A stretch of DNA of 64,000 bases, from assembly GCF_003626535.1 (NCBI RefSeq), contig NZ_RBAL01000013.1, positions 1-64,000 of the forward strand, read 5' to 3'. Positions 42,521 through 50,708 of the stretch are shown in pieces. The notes beneath the pieces are model-generated. The model saw nothing but the letters and a program-made list of their open reading frames with translations, made no database searches and was not told the origin of the DNA. This DNA is from Streptomyces hoynatensis. GTDB taxonomy: Bacteria > Actinomycetota > Actinomycetes > Streptomycetales > Streptomycetaceae. Position numbers and translations under genes: made by a program. The number at the start of each line of letters is the position of its first letter. Positions within the stretch are counted from its first letter, which is position 1.

Positions 42521-44212
42521 CTATTCCTGGCCGGTGCCGAGCTTGTCCAGGACCTCGGTCTCGTACCAGCCGACCAGCTCGTCACCGCCGTTGCGCTTCC
42601 AGGTGCCGAGGGCTTCCTGGAACGCGGAGACCGGCTGGATGCCGCGGCTGACTTCGCTGATGGTGTCCTCGACGGCCTGGGCGGCGTCCGCCGTGGCCAG
42701 GCGCCGGGGCACGGTGATGTTCATGTTCCAGAACACCGGCTTGTAGGCGTACCGGACGGCCTCGGCGGCCCACGCGCAGAAGTCCTCGGTGATCTGCGGG
42801 TACCCCAGGTTGGAGACGACGGCGATCGGATTGGCGAGGAAGACGTAGGTCCCCGGCTGGGCCTCGATCGTGCCCTGCTCCGTGTAGCGGGGACCGTCGG
42901 GGCCCTCGGTCCAGTGGGTGCCCTCGACGCCGAAGGTGATCCGGGTGTATTCCTGCGAGCCGTAGGGCGCGGCCAGGTAGTTGGCGATGCGCAGGCACTC
43001 CTCGATCTGTTCCGGCCTCAGCTTGATGTTGAGGTAGCTGTACCAGCTCGCCGTCCACATCAGGGGCAGCCGCGGCTCGGAGGTGCCGTCGGCGGAGAAC
43101 GGCATGAAACAGCCGCGTCGGTAGCCGGGGTTGGCGGCCCGGCCGGCGTCGGCGTCCGCGCCGTTCCACGAGCCACCGCCGTCGGCGGTGATCAGCGACT
43201 GGCCGGCGTAAAAGCGCGCCTTGGAGGCGTCGTCGTTGTGGCTGCCGGTCAGTGCGTCCGGATGCAGCAGACCGGCGTCGACGATGCGCCGGCACCAGTC
43301 GAGGGCTTCGATGAACTCCGGCTGCTCGTACCGGTGGACCAGCCTGCCGTCGACCACCCGGAACTTCGCCTCGATCGGGAAGATCAGGTCGATGAAGGGC
43401 CACAGCTCCTCGAACGCCCATACCCCGGCGCGGGCGTCGGTCAGCTCTTCCCCCAGGGCGAAGAGGTCGTCGGCGGACCGGACCTCGTTGGCGTCGATAC
43501 CCCGCTCCTCGAAGATGTCGCGGCGGTGGTAGAACATGCCTCCCAGCGTGAAGGTGCCGGAGTGGACGGGGATGCCGTACAGCTTGTCCTGCCAGATCCC
43601 GCCCCGCCACGCGCCGGTCGGCAGCGCGGCCAGGTTGGGGTACTGCCTGATCCTGTCCCCGGCCAGGTAGGGCGTGAGATCCGCGAGCTGGGTGCCCACC
43701 AGCCGGCCCGTGCTGGCCTGGGCGTTCAGCCATCCCGGCAGCTGCACCCAGTCGGGCAGCCGCTCGGCCGCGGTGAGGGTCGGCAGCACCGTGCCGTAGT
43801 TGGCGCCCGCCGACGGCGCCATCTCCAGGGTCGCGCCCAGCGCCTCGTTCATGGCCCGGTAGTGCTCGTTGTCGGCGGGCGGGACCGCGCCCCACAGCGG
43901 GGTCAGCGTGGTGTAGGTGCCGCCGGAGCCCGGGACTTCGGGGACCGTCCTGACCCGCTCGGTGGGGTAGCGCAGGAAGCCGGGAGGGCTGATGGCGCCG
44001 GCCGCGCCCTCGACGGGGGCGATGTCGGGGGTGACGGCGTCGCTGGGGACGTGGTCCGGCAGCGCGCTCGCCAGGCCCTGCTCGGAGCTGGTGCCGCCCT
44101 GATTGCCGCTGCCGCCCCCACCGCACGCGACCAGCAGCGGGGAGAGTGCCGCAGCGCCGGCGAGGGCGGCCGCTCCGTTCAGGAGGGATCTACGGCTCGG
44201 TTCGACGTTCAT
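42521..44212 (-). CDS. extracellular solute-binding lipoprotein (LplA-like), probable mannan oligosaccharide binder
   Basis: The 563-residue protein starts with a signal of twin-arginine type (SRRSLLNGAAALAGAAALSP) ending in the lipobox LLVACGG. The mature part is a large type 2 periplasmic-binding protein of the LplA cluster, about 130 residues longer than typical sugar binders. Typical segments are LYGIPVHSGTFTLGGMFYHR and WTASWYSYLNIKLRPEQIEE. It captures oligosaccharides for the two permeases downstream. A 15-bp hairpin separates it from the mannanase gene upstream, so it may have its own promoter in 44213-44309, although I see no clear one. Confidence 0.9.
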   Translation of the reverse strand: MNVEPSRRSLLNGAAALAGAAALSPLLVACGGGGSGNQGGTSSEQGLASALPDHVPSDAVTPDIAPVEGAAGAISPPGFLRYPTERVRTVPEVPGSGGTYTTLTPLWGAVPPADNEHYRAMNEALGATLEMAPSAGANYGTVLPTLTAAERLPDWVQLPGWLNAQASTGRLVGTQLADLTPYLAGDRIRQYPNLAALPTGAWRGGIWQDKLYGIPVHSGTFTLGGMFYHRRDIFEERGIDANEVRSADDLFALGEELTDARAGVWAFEELWPFIDLIFPIEAKFRVVDGRLVHRYEQPEFIEALDWCRRIVDAGLLHPDALTGSHNDDASKARFYAGQSLITADGGGSWNGADADAGRAANPGYRRGCFMPFSADGTSEPRLPLMWTASWYSYLNIKLRPEQIEECLRIANYLAAPYGSQEYTRITFGVEGTHWTEGPDGPRYTEQGTIEAQPGTYVFLANPIAVVSNLGYPQITEDFCAWAAEAVRYAYKPVFWNMNITVPRRLATADAAQAVEDTISEVSRGIQPVSAFQEALGTWKRNGGDELVGWYETEVLDKLGTGQE

Positions 44213-44309
44213 GTGGTTCGCTTTCCGTGGGTTTGCCGGGAGGTGGACGCGGGGCCGGCCACGGGGCACGACCGCGCCGGTGGGGGTCGCTCGGTGTCCG
44301 GCGGGCCTC

Positions 44310-44346
44310 GGGGTTGGCCGCCCCGTCAGCTGGGGCGGCCAACCCC
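44310..44346 (-). terminator. 15-bp perfect hairpin after the mannanase gene
   Basis: GGGGTTGGCCGCCCC (44310-44324) and GGGGCGGCCAACCCC (44332-44346) pair perfectly around a seven-base loop. It lies between the mannanase stop and the binding-protein start, so it should terminate or attenuate transcription into the transporter genes. There is no T-tract. Confidence 0.75.
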
Positions 44347-44425
44347 CGGTGGCGAGCCGGTCGTGGGGGGTGCTCGGCTCACCGGTCGGTGGCGGTCGTG
44401 ACCGCGGTCGGACGGTGGTGCGGGA

Positions 44426-46063
44426 TCAGGCGGTGGCGCAGGCGTCGCCGTTGAGGGTGAAGGCCGTGGGCGCGGGGTTGGCGCCGTTCTTGCCGGCGAT
44501 GAAGCCGAGGGTGACGGTGCCGTTCGCCGCGATGGTGCGGGTGTAGTCCGCCGGGGTGACGGTCACCGTGCCGCCGTTCTGGGTGGGGGTGCCGCCCCAC
44601 AGGTTGGTGATGGTCTGGCCGCCGCTGAAGGTGAAGCCGAGCGTCCAGTTGGTCAGGGGGGCGGTGCCGGTGTTGCGGATGACGATCTCGCCCTGGAAGC
44701 CGTTGTTCCACTCGTTGACGACGCGGTACCCCACGGCGCAGGCGGCCACCGGTGTGCGGCTGGTGGTGACGGTGACGGTGGCCGAGCGGGCGGAGCGGTT
44801 GCCGGCGGCGTCCCGGGCGTAGGCGGCCAGGGTGTAGGTGGTGTCGGCGGTCAGCCCCGTGAGGGTGACCCGGTTGGTCGCCGAGCTGCCGACGCGCGTC
44901 TCGGTGGTGCCCTGCACCCGGACGATGTCGTAGCCGGTCACGCCGACGTTGTCGGTGGCCGCCGGCCAGGTCAGGACGGCGGACGTCGCGGTCACCTCGG
45001 AGGCGGTGGGGGTGCCGGGCGCGGTCGGCGCCTGGGTGTCGTCGGGGTCGCCGCCCCCGCCGAAGATGGTGGCCTCCTCGGCGGTCTCCCCGATGCCGTT
45101 GGGGCCGTGGAAGACCCGCTCGCCCCACCAGGTGAGCTGGGCCGGGTCGAAGTTCAGCGTCAGGTCGTGGATCGGGTCGGCGTTGCCGCTCCAGGACCAG
45201 GCCAGCCAGCCCAGGTCCAGCTCTTCGGCCGTGGCCATGATGGCGTCCTCGTTCACGTCACCCCACTGGTCGGCGGGGTGGCTGAACTCGCCGACCACGA
45301 TCGGGAGGCCGGCGTCGACGAAGTCGTGCAGGTACGCGCTGATCAGGTCGGCGCTCTCGTAGACGGCGTACATGTGGACCGAGAAGATCAGGTTGCCGGT
45401 GGGGTCGGCGTCGTAGACCTGCTGCGCGGTGGTGCGCATGGTGTTCTGCCAGTCCTGGCCCCAGTTGGGGCCGTCGACCATGAGGGTGTGCTCGAACCCG
45501 GCGTTCCGGAGCTTCTGGACCGCGTCGATGGTGGCCTGGGTCCAGCCGGCGGCGTTGGTGTTGCCCCACGGCTCGTTCCCGATGTTGATGACGACGTAGT
45601 CCTCTTGGCCGACCAGGACGTCCCGCAGGCCGATCCAGTAGTCGGCCGCCTGGTCCAGTGAGGCGGCGCCGTCCTGTTCGCCGTAACCGGTGGTGTCGTG
45701 CACCTCCAGCACGCAGATCATCCGGTTGGCCTTGCACAGCTCGATGACGTTCGCGACGTTCTCGGGGCTGTCCGGCCCCCAGCGCTGGCCGCTGCCGAGC
45801 ACGACGCGGACGGTGTTCGCGCCCAGTTCCTTGATGTCGGCGAACGACTGCGTCTCGCCCTGGTACCAGGTGTGCGCGTGGTTGACGCCCCGCATGACGA
45901 AGTCGTTCCCGTTGGCCTCCAGCAGGCGGCCGTTCTCGATGTGCAGTCCGGTCGCGAGCGGCTCCGCCCGGTCCCCGTCCCGGGCGGCGGCCGGGCCGGC
46001 CAGGCCGAGGAGGGTGGCCAGTCCGGCCAGCAGGACTGTCAGTGTTCTCCGTGTTCGTTTCAC
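44426..46063 (-). CDS. secreted GH5 endo-beta-1,4-mannanase with FN3 and CBM2 domains
   Basis: A Sec signal (RTLTVLLAGLATLLGLAGPAAA) leads into a GH5 domain (about residues 38-325). It closely resembles Streptomyces mannanases of subfamily 8, with GVNHAHTWYQ, VLEVHDTTGYGE and the acid/base Glu in NIGNEPWG; the nucleophile Glu is in IVVGEFSHP. A fibronectin type III domain follows (about 345-430), then a family 2 carbohydrate-binding module (about 440-545; YRVVNEWNNGFQGEI and WTLGFTFSGGQTITNLWGG). It cuts mannan backbones outside the cell. The start is GTG 46063, with GGGAG ten bases upstream. It lies upstream of the importer genes and is divergent from a ROK regulator, so both are probably one regulon. 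Confidence 0.95.
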   Translation of the reverse strand: MKRTRRTLTVLLAGLATLLGLAGPAAARDGDRAEPLATGLHIENGRLLEANGNDFVMRGVNHAHTWYQGETQSFADIKELGANTVRVVLGSGQRWGPDSPENVANVIELCKANRMICVLEVHDTTGYGEQDGAASLDQAADYWIGLRDVLVGQEDYVVINIGNEPWGNTNAAGWTQATIDAVQKLRNAGFEHTLMVDGPNWGQDWQNTMRTTAQQVYDADPTGNLIFSVHMYAVYESADLISAYLHDFVDAGLPIVVGEFSHPADQWGDVNEDAIMATAEELDLGWLAWSWSGNADPIHDLTLNFDPAQLTWWGERVFHGPNGIGETAEEATIFGGGGDPDDTQAPTAPGTPTASEVTATSAVLTWPAATDNVGVTGYDIVRVQGTTETRVGSSATNRVTLTGLTADTTYTLAAYARDAAGNRSARSATVTVTTSRTPVAACAVGYRVVNEWNNGFQGEIVIRNTGTAPLTNWTLGFTFSGGQTITNLWGGTPTQNGGTVTVTPADYTRTIAANGTVTLGFIAGKNGANPAPTAFTLNGDACATA

Positions 46064-46417
46064 TGCGGCTCCCGAGGTGAACGGAGGCACCTGCCTCCAT
46101 CGGAAGAGGAGCGACCGCTCCGGGGGGCCGGGAAGGCGGCCTCGGAGGGGCACCCCTCACAGGTGCGAGCAAGCAGACAAGATCGATTCCGCTACAGAAG
46201 CAACTCCCGCGGAATCCGGGCCGGTTCGACCCTGGCGAGGAGTGTATGGCGGGGATTTCCGGGTGACTAGGTTCTGGACCAAAAACAAGTACGGGTGTTT
46301 TCCCCCCGTCGCGCGAGCGGGCTCCCCGGCCGGGCGGCCTCCGGCGTCGCGCTGCCGGAGCCCGGCCGGGCAGGCCGCCGCCCAGGATTTCCCCGCGGTG
46401 CCTTGTACGCTGCGCGG
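46064..46417. other. divergent control region between mannanase and ROK regulator
   Basis: The 354-bp gap contains an AT-richer stretch at about 46260-46300 (GGACCAAAAACAAGTACGGG). On the minus strand this reads TTGTTTTTGG followed by a TAGTCA-like box, a possible mannanase promoter far from the gene. No gene is seen. A ROK operator would be expected here, but I could not define an inverted repeat. Confidence 0.45.
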
Positions 46418-47599
46418 GTGCACGCAGGATCCGAACAGAGGGGCGGCCGGCCGGCGGTCGGGGACTGGGAGGCCGTCTCCCGGCCGGCCCGCCCCATCGT
46501 CAAGGAGCTGCTGGTCAACGGCCCGCGCACCCGGACCGAACTCGCCCGCCGCCTCGGCCTGTCGAACGGCAGCCTGACCCGGCTGACCAAGCCCCTGGTG
46601 GAGTCCGGCCTGCTGGTGGAGCGGGGAACCGTCCACGACCCCGTGAACGGCCACCCCACCCGCCCGCTGGACGTCGTCGCGGACGCCTACCACTTCCTCG
46701 GGGTGAAGCTCACCTCCGACCACATGCACGCGGTCGTCACCGATCTGCGGAGCGAGGTCGCGGCGGAGCGCAGCGAACCGCTCGGCGACCGGACGCCCGA
46801 AGGGGTCGCGGCCCAGGCCAGGGACCTGATGGACCGGCTGGCCCGGGACAGCGCGAAGCCCGCCGCGGCGGGCTTCGCGCTGGGCGGGCGGGCCTCGCCC
46901 GGCGGCGACGCGGCGGAGGCCGGGTTGTTCGACGCGCCCTTCCTGGGCTGGCGGCGGGTCTCGCTGGAATCCGTCCTGAACGCCGCCATGGGCATCCCCT
47001 GCGTGGTCCGCAACGACGTCCACGCCCTCGCCCGGGGCCAGCACTGGTTCGGGGAGGCCCGCGGCCTCACCGACTTCGCCCTGGCCACCGCCGGCGCGGG
47101 CATCGGCTACGCCGTATGCCGGGACGGCCGCATCCTGGAGACCACCGAGGAGGACGTCGTCGCCTTCGGGCACCACATCCTGGACCCGGGCGGCCCCATG
47201 TGCCCCACCGGGCACCGCGGCTGCATCTCGGCGTATCTCTCGACCGGGGCGCTCCTGTCCGCCGCGGCGTACGGACTGCACCGGCCGGTCTCCCCCGAGG
47301 AGATCGCCCGCAGGGCCCGGCAGGGAGACGTCGTCTGCGGCGACATCGCCCGCCTGGCGGGCTGGGCGGTCGGGGCGGTCGCCGCCGGCATCGCCAACCA
47401 CACCAGCGTGCGGACCGTGCTGGTGGCCGGCGAGAGCGTGGACGTGATCCTTGCCGGAAGCCGTCACATCGAACAGGGCCTGAGCGAGCGCCACTTCTCC
47501 GGTTCGGTGGACATCCTGACGCTGTCCTCCTCCTCCACGGACTGGTCACGCGGCGGGGCCGTCGAGGCGATCAGGGCCTTCGTCATCCGGGACGGCTGA
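46418..47599 (+). CDS. ROK-family transcriptional regulator
   Basis: An N-terminal winged helix (GPRTRTELARRLGLSNGSLT) precedes a ROK sugar-kinase-like domain (GVKLTSDHMHAVVTDL, then AGAGIGYAV). The zinc-binding signature is altered: the sequence GPMCPTGHRGCISAYLS keeps two of the usual three Cys. Together with the HTH this indicates a sugar-responsive repressor rather than a kinase. It is divergent from the mannanase gene and is its likely regulator, responding to a mannan-derived sugar. The GTG at 46418 gives 393 residues. Confidence 0.9.
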   Translation: MHAGSEQRGGRPAVGDWEAVSRPARPIVKELLVNGPRTRTELARRLGLSNGSLTRLTKPLVESGLLVERGTVHDPVNGHPTRPLDVVADAYHFLGVKLTSDHMHAVVTDLRSEVAAERSEPLGDRTPEGVAAQARDLMDRLARDSAKPAAAGFALGGRASPGGDAAEAGLFDAPFLGWRRVSLESVLNAAMGIPCVVRNDVHALARGQHWFGEARGLTDFALATAGAGIGYAVCRDGRILETTEEDVVAFGHHILDPGGPMCPTGHRGCISAYLSTGALLSAAAYGLHRPVSPEEIARRARQGDVVCGDIARLAGWAVGAVAAGIANHTSVRTVLVAGESVDVILAGSRHIEQGLSERHFSGSVDILTLSSSSTDWSRGGAVEAIRAFVIRDG

Positions 47600-48005
47600 G
47601 CCGGCTCCGCCGGTTCACCGCCGGTGGCGGTCCGCCCGGACACCGGACGCCCACGACCACCTCCTCACTCACATCGGGCGTGATCAGCACCCGAAGCGTG
47701 ATCTCTTCCCGCGGGCGGCTGTGGCGGACCTCCACCCCGAAGGCGTCGTACCGCGCGCCGCACGGGCCTGCGGGCGGCGTTCCCCCGTGCTCCTGCGGGA
47801 TCCGCCCGCGGAACCGGTCTTCGTACAGCGGGTCGAGGTCCTCGCCGGACTCTGCCCCGGGCTCCTGAATTCGGTGCCGGACCAGCGCGGACTCCTTGTC
47901 GCCCGGATCGGGGAACTGCCGGAGGCCCGCCCTCTTTCCCGGCTTTCCCAGGTCCTGACCTCGATGCCCGAGAGGTGTTGACGCCGCTCGCCGGTTCCCT
48001 ATCAT
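47583..48005 (-). CDS. hypothetical protein, uncertain
   Basis: The minus-strand frame of 140 residues has high GC at third positions over most of its length. It has a plausible strand pattern near its end (YDAFGVEVRHSRP and EITLRVLITPDVSEEVVVGV). No family is recognised. It overlaps the 3' end of the convergent ROK gene by 17 bases. The first 40 residues are less coding-like, so the real start may be inside. It could be a decaying gene. Confidence 0.35.
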   Translation of the reverse strand: MIGNRRAASTPLGHRGQDLGKPGKRAGLRQFPDPGDKESALVRHRIQEPGAESGEDLDPLYEDRFRGRIPQEHGGTPPAGPCGARYDAFGVEVRHSRPREEITLRVLITPDVSEEVVVGVRCPGGPPPAVNRRSRLSRPG

Positions 48006-48381
48006 TCGGGTTGTTCGACATTCCCACCCGCGTTCGATATCACGAACACATGGAGTCGCCCCTCGCGCAGCAGGGCGACTCCGAGTCGCATCCCCGAAGC
48101 CGGAGCCGCAAGGGGCCGCATCGTTTCACATGTCATGACCTCGCCAATTTTTCGTGCCGCCCTCTTCGGCCATGTCAACCGGGCGCTCGGCGGTTCCGTC
48201 CCCGCCAGGCCGTTCGCCGGCCGCGGCAGTCCTGTCGGCGCCCGGGAGAAGGGCACGAAGAACCGGGTGTCACAAGCGGTCTGCCGTGGTGCTCACAGAC
48301 CGCTGCGCACTGCACCGACAGTCCGGGCAGCCTCTGACGAGGCCGACCGGAACCGCCTACTCACAGTTGAGGAAGTCCCCC
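48006..48381. other. leader of the GH62 gene with a hairpin
   Basis: This 376-bp stretch has no convincing gene and is less GC-rich than its surroundings. GGAGTCGCCC (48052-48061) and GGGCGACTCC (48073-48082) form a ten-bp stem with an eleven-base loop. Just left of it, GTTCG (48033-48037) and CGAAC (48043-48047) form a small inverted repeat that could be an operator. Confidence 0.4.
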
Positions 48382-49803
48382 ATGCACAGAGGAAGTTTCA
48401 GCCGCAGACATCCGTCTGCGGTGATCACCGCCGTGGTTGCGGCCCTGGCCGCATTGGCGGCGTTGCTCGCGGCGGCCCCGGCTCAGGCGGCTTCCAGTGG
48501 CGCCTTGCGCGGTGTCGGTTCCGGCCGGTGTCTCGACGTGCTGGGCGCCGGCCAGACCGACGGCACGCAACTGCAGATTTACGACTGCTGGGACGGGACC
48601 AACCAGCAGTGGACGCTGACGGACAGCAACCAGCTCACCGTGTACGGCAACAAATGCCTGGATGTTCCGGACCACGCCACCACGGCCGGCACCCGGGTGC
48701 AGATCTGGAGCTGCTCCGGCGGTGCGAACCAGCAGTGGCGGGTGAACGCCGACGGCACGATCGTCGGCGTGGAGTCCGGGCTGTGCCTGGATGTCGCGGA
48801 CGGCGGTACGGCCAACGGCACAGCGGTGCAGATCTGGACGTGCAACGGCGGCAGCAACCAGCAGTGGACCGGCCTGTCCGGGACGCCGGGCGACGGCACA
48901 TGCGCTCTTCCCTCGACCTACCGGTGGACGTCCACGGGCGCGCTGGCGCAGCCGGCGAACGGGTGGGTCTCCCTGAAGGACTTCACCAACGTCGTCTACA
49001 ACGGCAAGCACCTGGTCTACGCGTCGAACGTTTCGGGATCGTCGTACGGCTCGATGGCGTTCAGTCCCTTCACGAACTGGTCGGACATGGCCTCGGCCGG
49101 TCAGACCGGGATGAGCCAGTCCACGGTGGCGCCCACGCTGTTCTACTTCGCGCCCAAGAACATCTGGGTGCTGGCGTACCAATGGGGCGCGTGGCCCTTC
49201 ATCTACCGCACGTCGAGCGACCCCACCAACCCCAACGGCTGGTCCGCGCCGCAGCCGCTGTTCACCGGCAGCATCCCCAACTCCGGTACCGGCCCGATCG
49301 ACCAGACCCTGATCGCCGACGGCCAGAACATGTACCTGTTCTTCGCCGGTGACAACGGCAGTATCTACCGGGCGAGCATGCCGATCGGCAACTTCCCGTC
49401 CAGCTTCGGCTCGTCGTACACGACGGTCATGAGCGACACGACGAACAACCTGTTCGAGGCGCCACAGGTGTACAAGGTGCAGGGCCAGAACCAGTACCTC
49501 ATGATCGTTGAGGCGATCGGTGCGAACGGGCGCTACTTCCGCTCGTTCACGGCCTCCAGCCTGAGCGGTTCGTGGACCCCGCAGGCCGCCGGCGAAAGCA
49601 ACCCCTTCGCGGGCAGGGCCAACAGCGGTGCCACCTGGACCAACGACATCAGCCACGGCGACCTGGTCCGCAACAACCCCGACCAGACCATGACCATCGA
49701 CCCCTGCAACCTGCAGTTCCTCTACCAGGGCAAGTCCCCCACCGCGGGCGGCCCCTACGACCAGCTGCCCTGGCGGCCGGGCGTCCTCACCCTGCAGCGC
49801 TGA
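48382..49803 (+). CDS. secreted GH62 alpha-L-arabinofuranosidase with ricin-type CBM13
   Basis: A signal peptide (AVVAALAALAALLAAAPAQA) precedes a ricin-B-type lectin domain (about residues 40-165) with three QQW repeats (for example GTNQQWTL and GANQQWRV), as in Streptomyces xylan-binding CBM13. The C-terminal 300 residues are GH62: YRWTSTGALAQPANGWVSLK, APTLFYFAPKNIWVLAYQWG, and LFEAPQVYKVQGQNQYLMIV. GH62 removes arabinose side chains from arabinoxylan. Length (473) is normal. The ATG at 48382 follows GAGGAAG. It has more T-ending and A-ending codons than its neighbours. It is followed by a hairpin terminator. It extends the local plant-polysaccharide theme. Confidence 0.95.
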   Translation: MHRGSFSRRHPSAVITAVVAALAALAALLAAAPAQAASSGALRGVGSGRCLDVLGAGQTDGTQLQIYDCWDGTNQQWTLTDSNQLTVYGNKCLDVPDHATTAGTRVQIWSCSGGANQQWRVNADGTIVGVESGLCLDVADGGTANGTAVQIWTCNGGSNQQWTGLSGTPGDGTCALPSTYRWTSTGALAQPANGWVSLKDFTNVVYNGKHLVYASNVSGSSYGSMAFSPFTNWSDMASAGQTGMSQSTVAPTLFYFAPKNIWVLAYQWGAWPFIYRTSSDPTNPNGWSAPQPLFTGSIPNSGTGPIDQTLIADGQNMYLFFAGDNGSIYRASMPIGNFPSSFGSSYTTVMSDTTNNLFEAPQVYKVQGQNQYLMIVEAIGANGRYFRSFTASSLSGSWTPQAAGESNPFAGRANSGATWTNDISHGDLVRNNPDQTMTIDPCNLQFLYQGKSPTAGGPYDQLPWRPGVLTLQR

Positions 49804-49829
49804 CCTTCCCGGTGCACGGTGACCGACGC

Positions 49830-50162
49830 TCACCGCCTTGAGGAACCCCGGCCGTGCGGCGGCCGGGGTTCCCCGGGACTGCCGAACGAGCGGTGTAGGT
49901 GGAACCACGGGCCGGTGTGCCGGGCGCGGAACACCTTGTGCGTGGCCACGAGGTCTCCCTCCCCGACGCAGTGCAGAATCCGCACGGTCAGGCCGGAGAA
50001 GGCCGCGTGCAGGGCCCTCGTGGTCGCCCGCACTCCCTCCCGGTCCCTGCCCTGGCCCGGTTCTGCCGTGTGGTTGCGGTAGTCGGGGTGGACCAGGCTG
50101 TCGATCAGTTCGAACCGGCCCGCCTGCTGCACCTGTGCGACGAAGAGCCGCATGCGGGCCAC
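49830..50162 (-). pseudogene. truncated SnoaL-like (polyketide cyclase/ester cyclase) gene
   Basis: The first 85 residues match a SnoaL-like fold: LIDSLVHPDYRNHTAEPGQGR, then LHAAFSGLTVRILHCVGEGD and the conserved strand VATHKVFRARHTG. Normal members continue for another 50 residues with further strands. Here the homology stops near 49900, and the last 18 codons are read from the terminator hairpin of the GH62 gene. The 3' part has therefore been lost. The start is GTG 50162 or ATG 50153. Confidence 0.7.
49842..49872. terminator. terminator hairpin of the GH62 gene
   Basis: A 12-bp perfect stem (GGAACCCCGGCC at 49842-49853, GGCCGGGGTTCC at 49861-49872) with a seven-base loop lies 38 bases after the GH62 stop. 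It is symmetrical and may work in both directions. Confidence 0.8.
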
Positions 50163-50274
50163 GTTGGCCTCCGGCCCGGCCGTGTCTGGCCGTGTCTGTC
50201 ATGGCTCCCGGTCCGCCAGCCGCCGGTGAGCGGCACCGAGACCGACCGGGGCCCCGCACCCATAACCTGAGGGT

Positions 50275-50610
50275 ATGGAGTCGCGGGAACTGGCCTGCTT
50301 CGTCGCGGTCGCCGAGGAGCTGAACTGCAGCCGGGCCGCCGTCCGGCTCGGCATCGCCCAGCCCGCGCTGTCCCGGTCGGTCCAGCGGCTGGAGCGCCGG
50401 CTCGGCGTCCGGCTGCTCGACCGCACCAGCCGCCGGGTCTCCCTCACCCGGGCCGGCGAGGTGCTGCTGCGCGAGGGCCGCACGGCACTCACCGCGCTGG
50501 CGGCGGCCGGGCGTTCCGCCCGGCGCGCCGGGCAGGCGGCACGGCAGCTGACGGTGGTGACCACGGGAGCGGACCCCGAGCGGAGTCGAGGGGCACCGGT
50601 GATCCCGTGA
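50275..50610 (+). pseudogene. truncated LysR-family regulator (DNA-binding domain only)
   Basis: Residues 1-75 are a clean LysR helix-turn-helix: ELACFVAVAEELNCSRAAV, LGIAQPALSRSVQRLERRLG, LLDRTSRRVSLTRAG. A full LysR protein has about 300 residues; this frame ends at 111, just after the linker helix. The effector-binding domain is missing. It is divergent from the truncated SnoaL-like gene, a common LysR-target pair, so both genes appear to have lost their distal ends. The M48 peptidase frame begins at its stop codon. Confidence 0.75.
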
Positions 50611-50708
50611 ACCGGCCCGCTGGGCGGCGGCGGGCTGCCCCGGGCACGGGCGCGGGCGGCGCGTGGGGGTGTGGCCGCGGGGGCACCGCGGGGCCTGGGC
50701 GGGCGGGC

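Noticed and set aside
47721..47981. Plus-strand frame of 86 residues after the ROK gene
   Set aside because: It is antisense to a frame with better third-position GC, and has no ribosome-binding site or family match.
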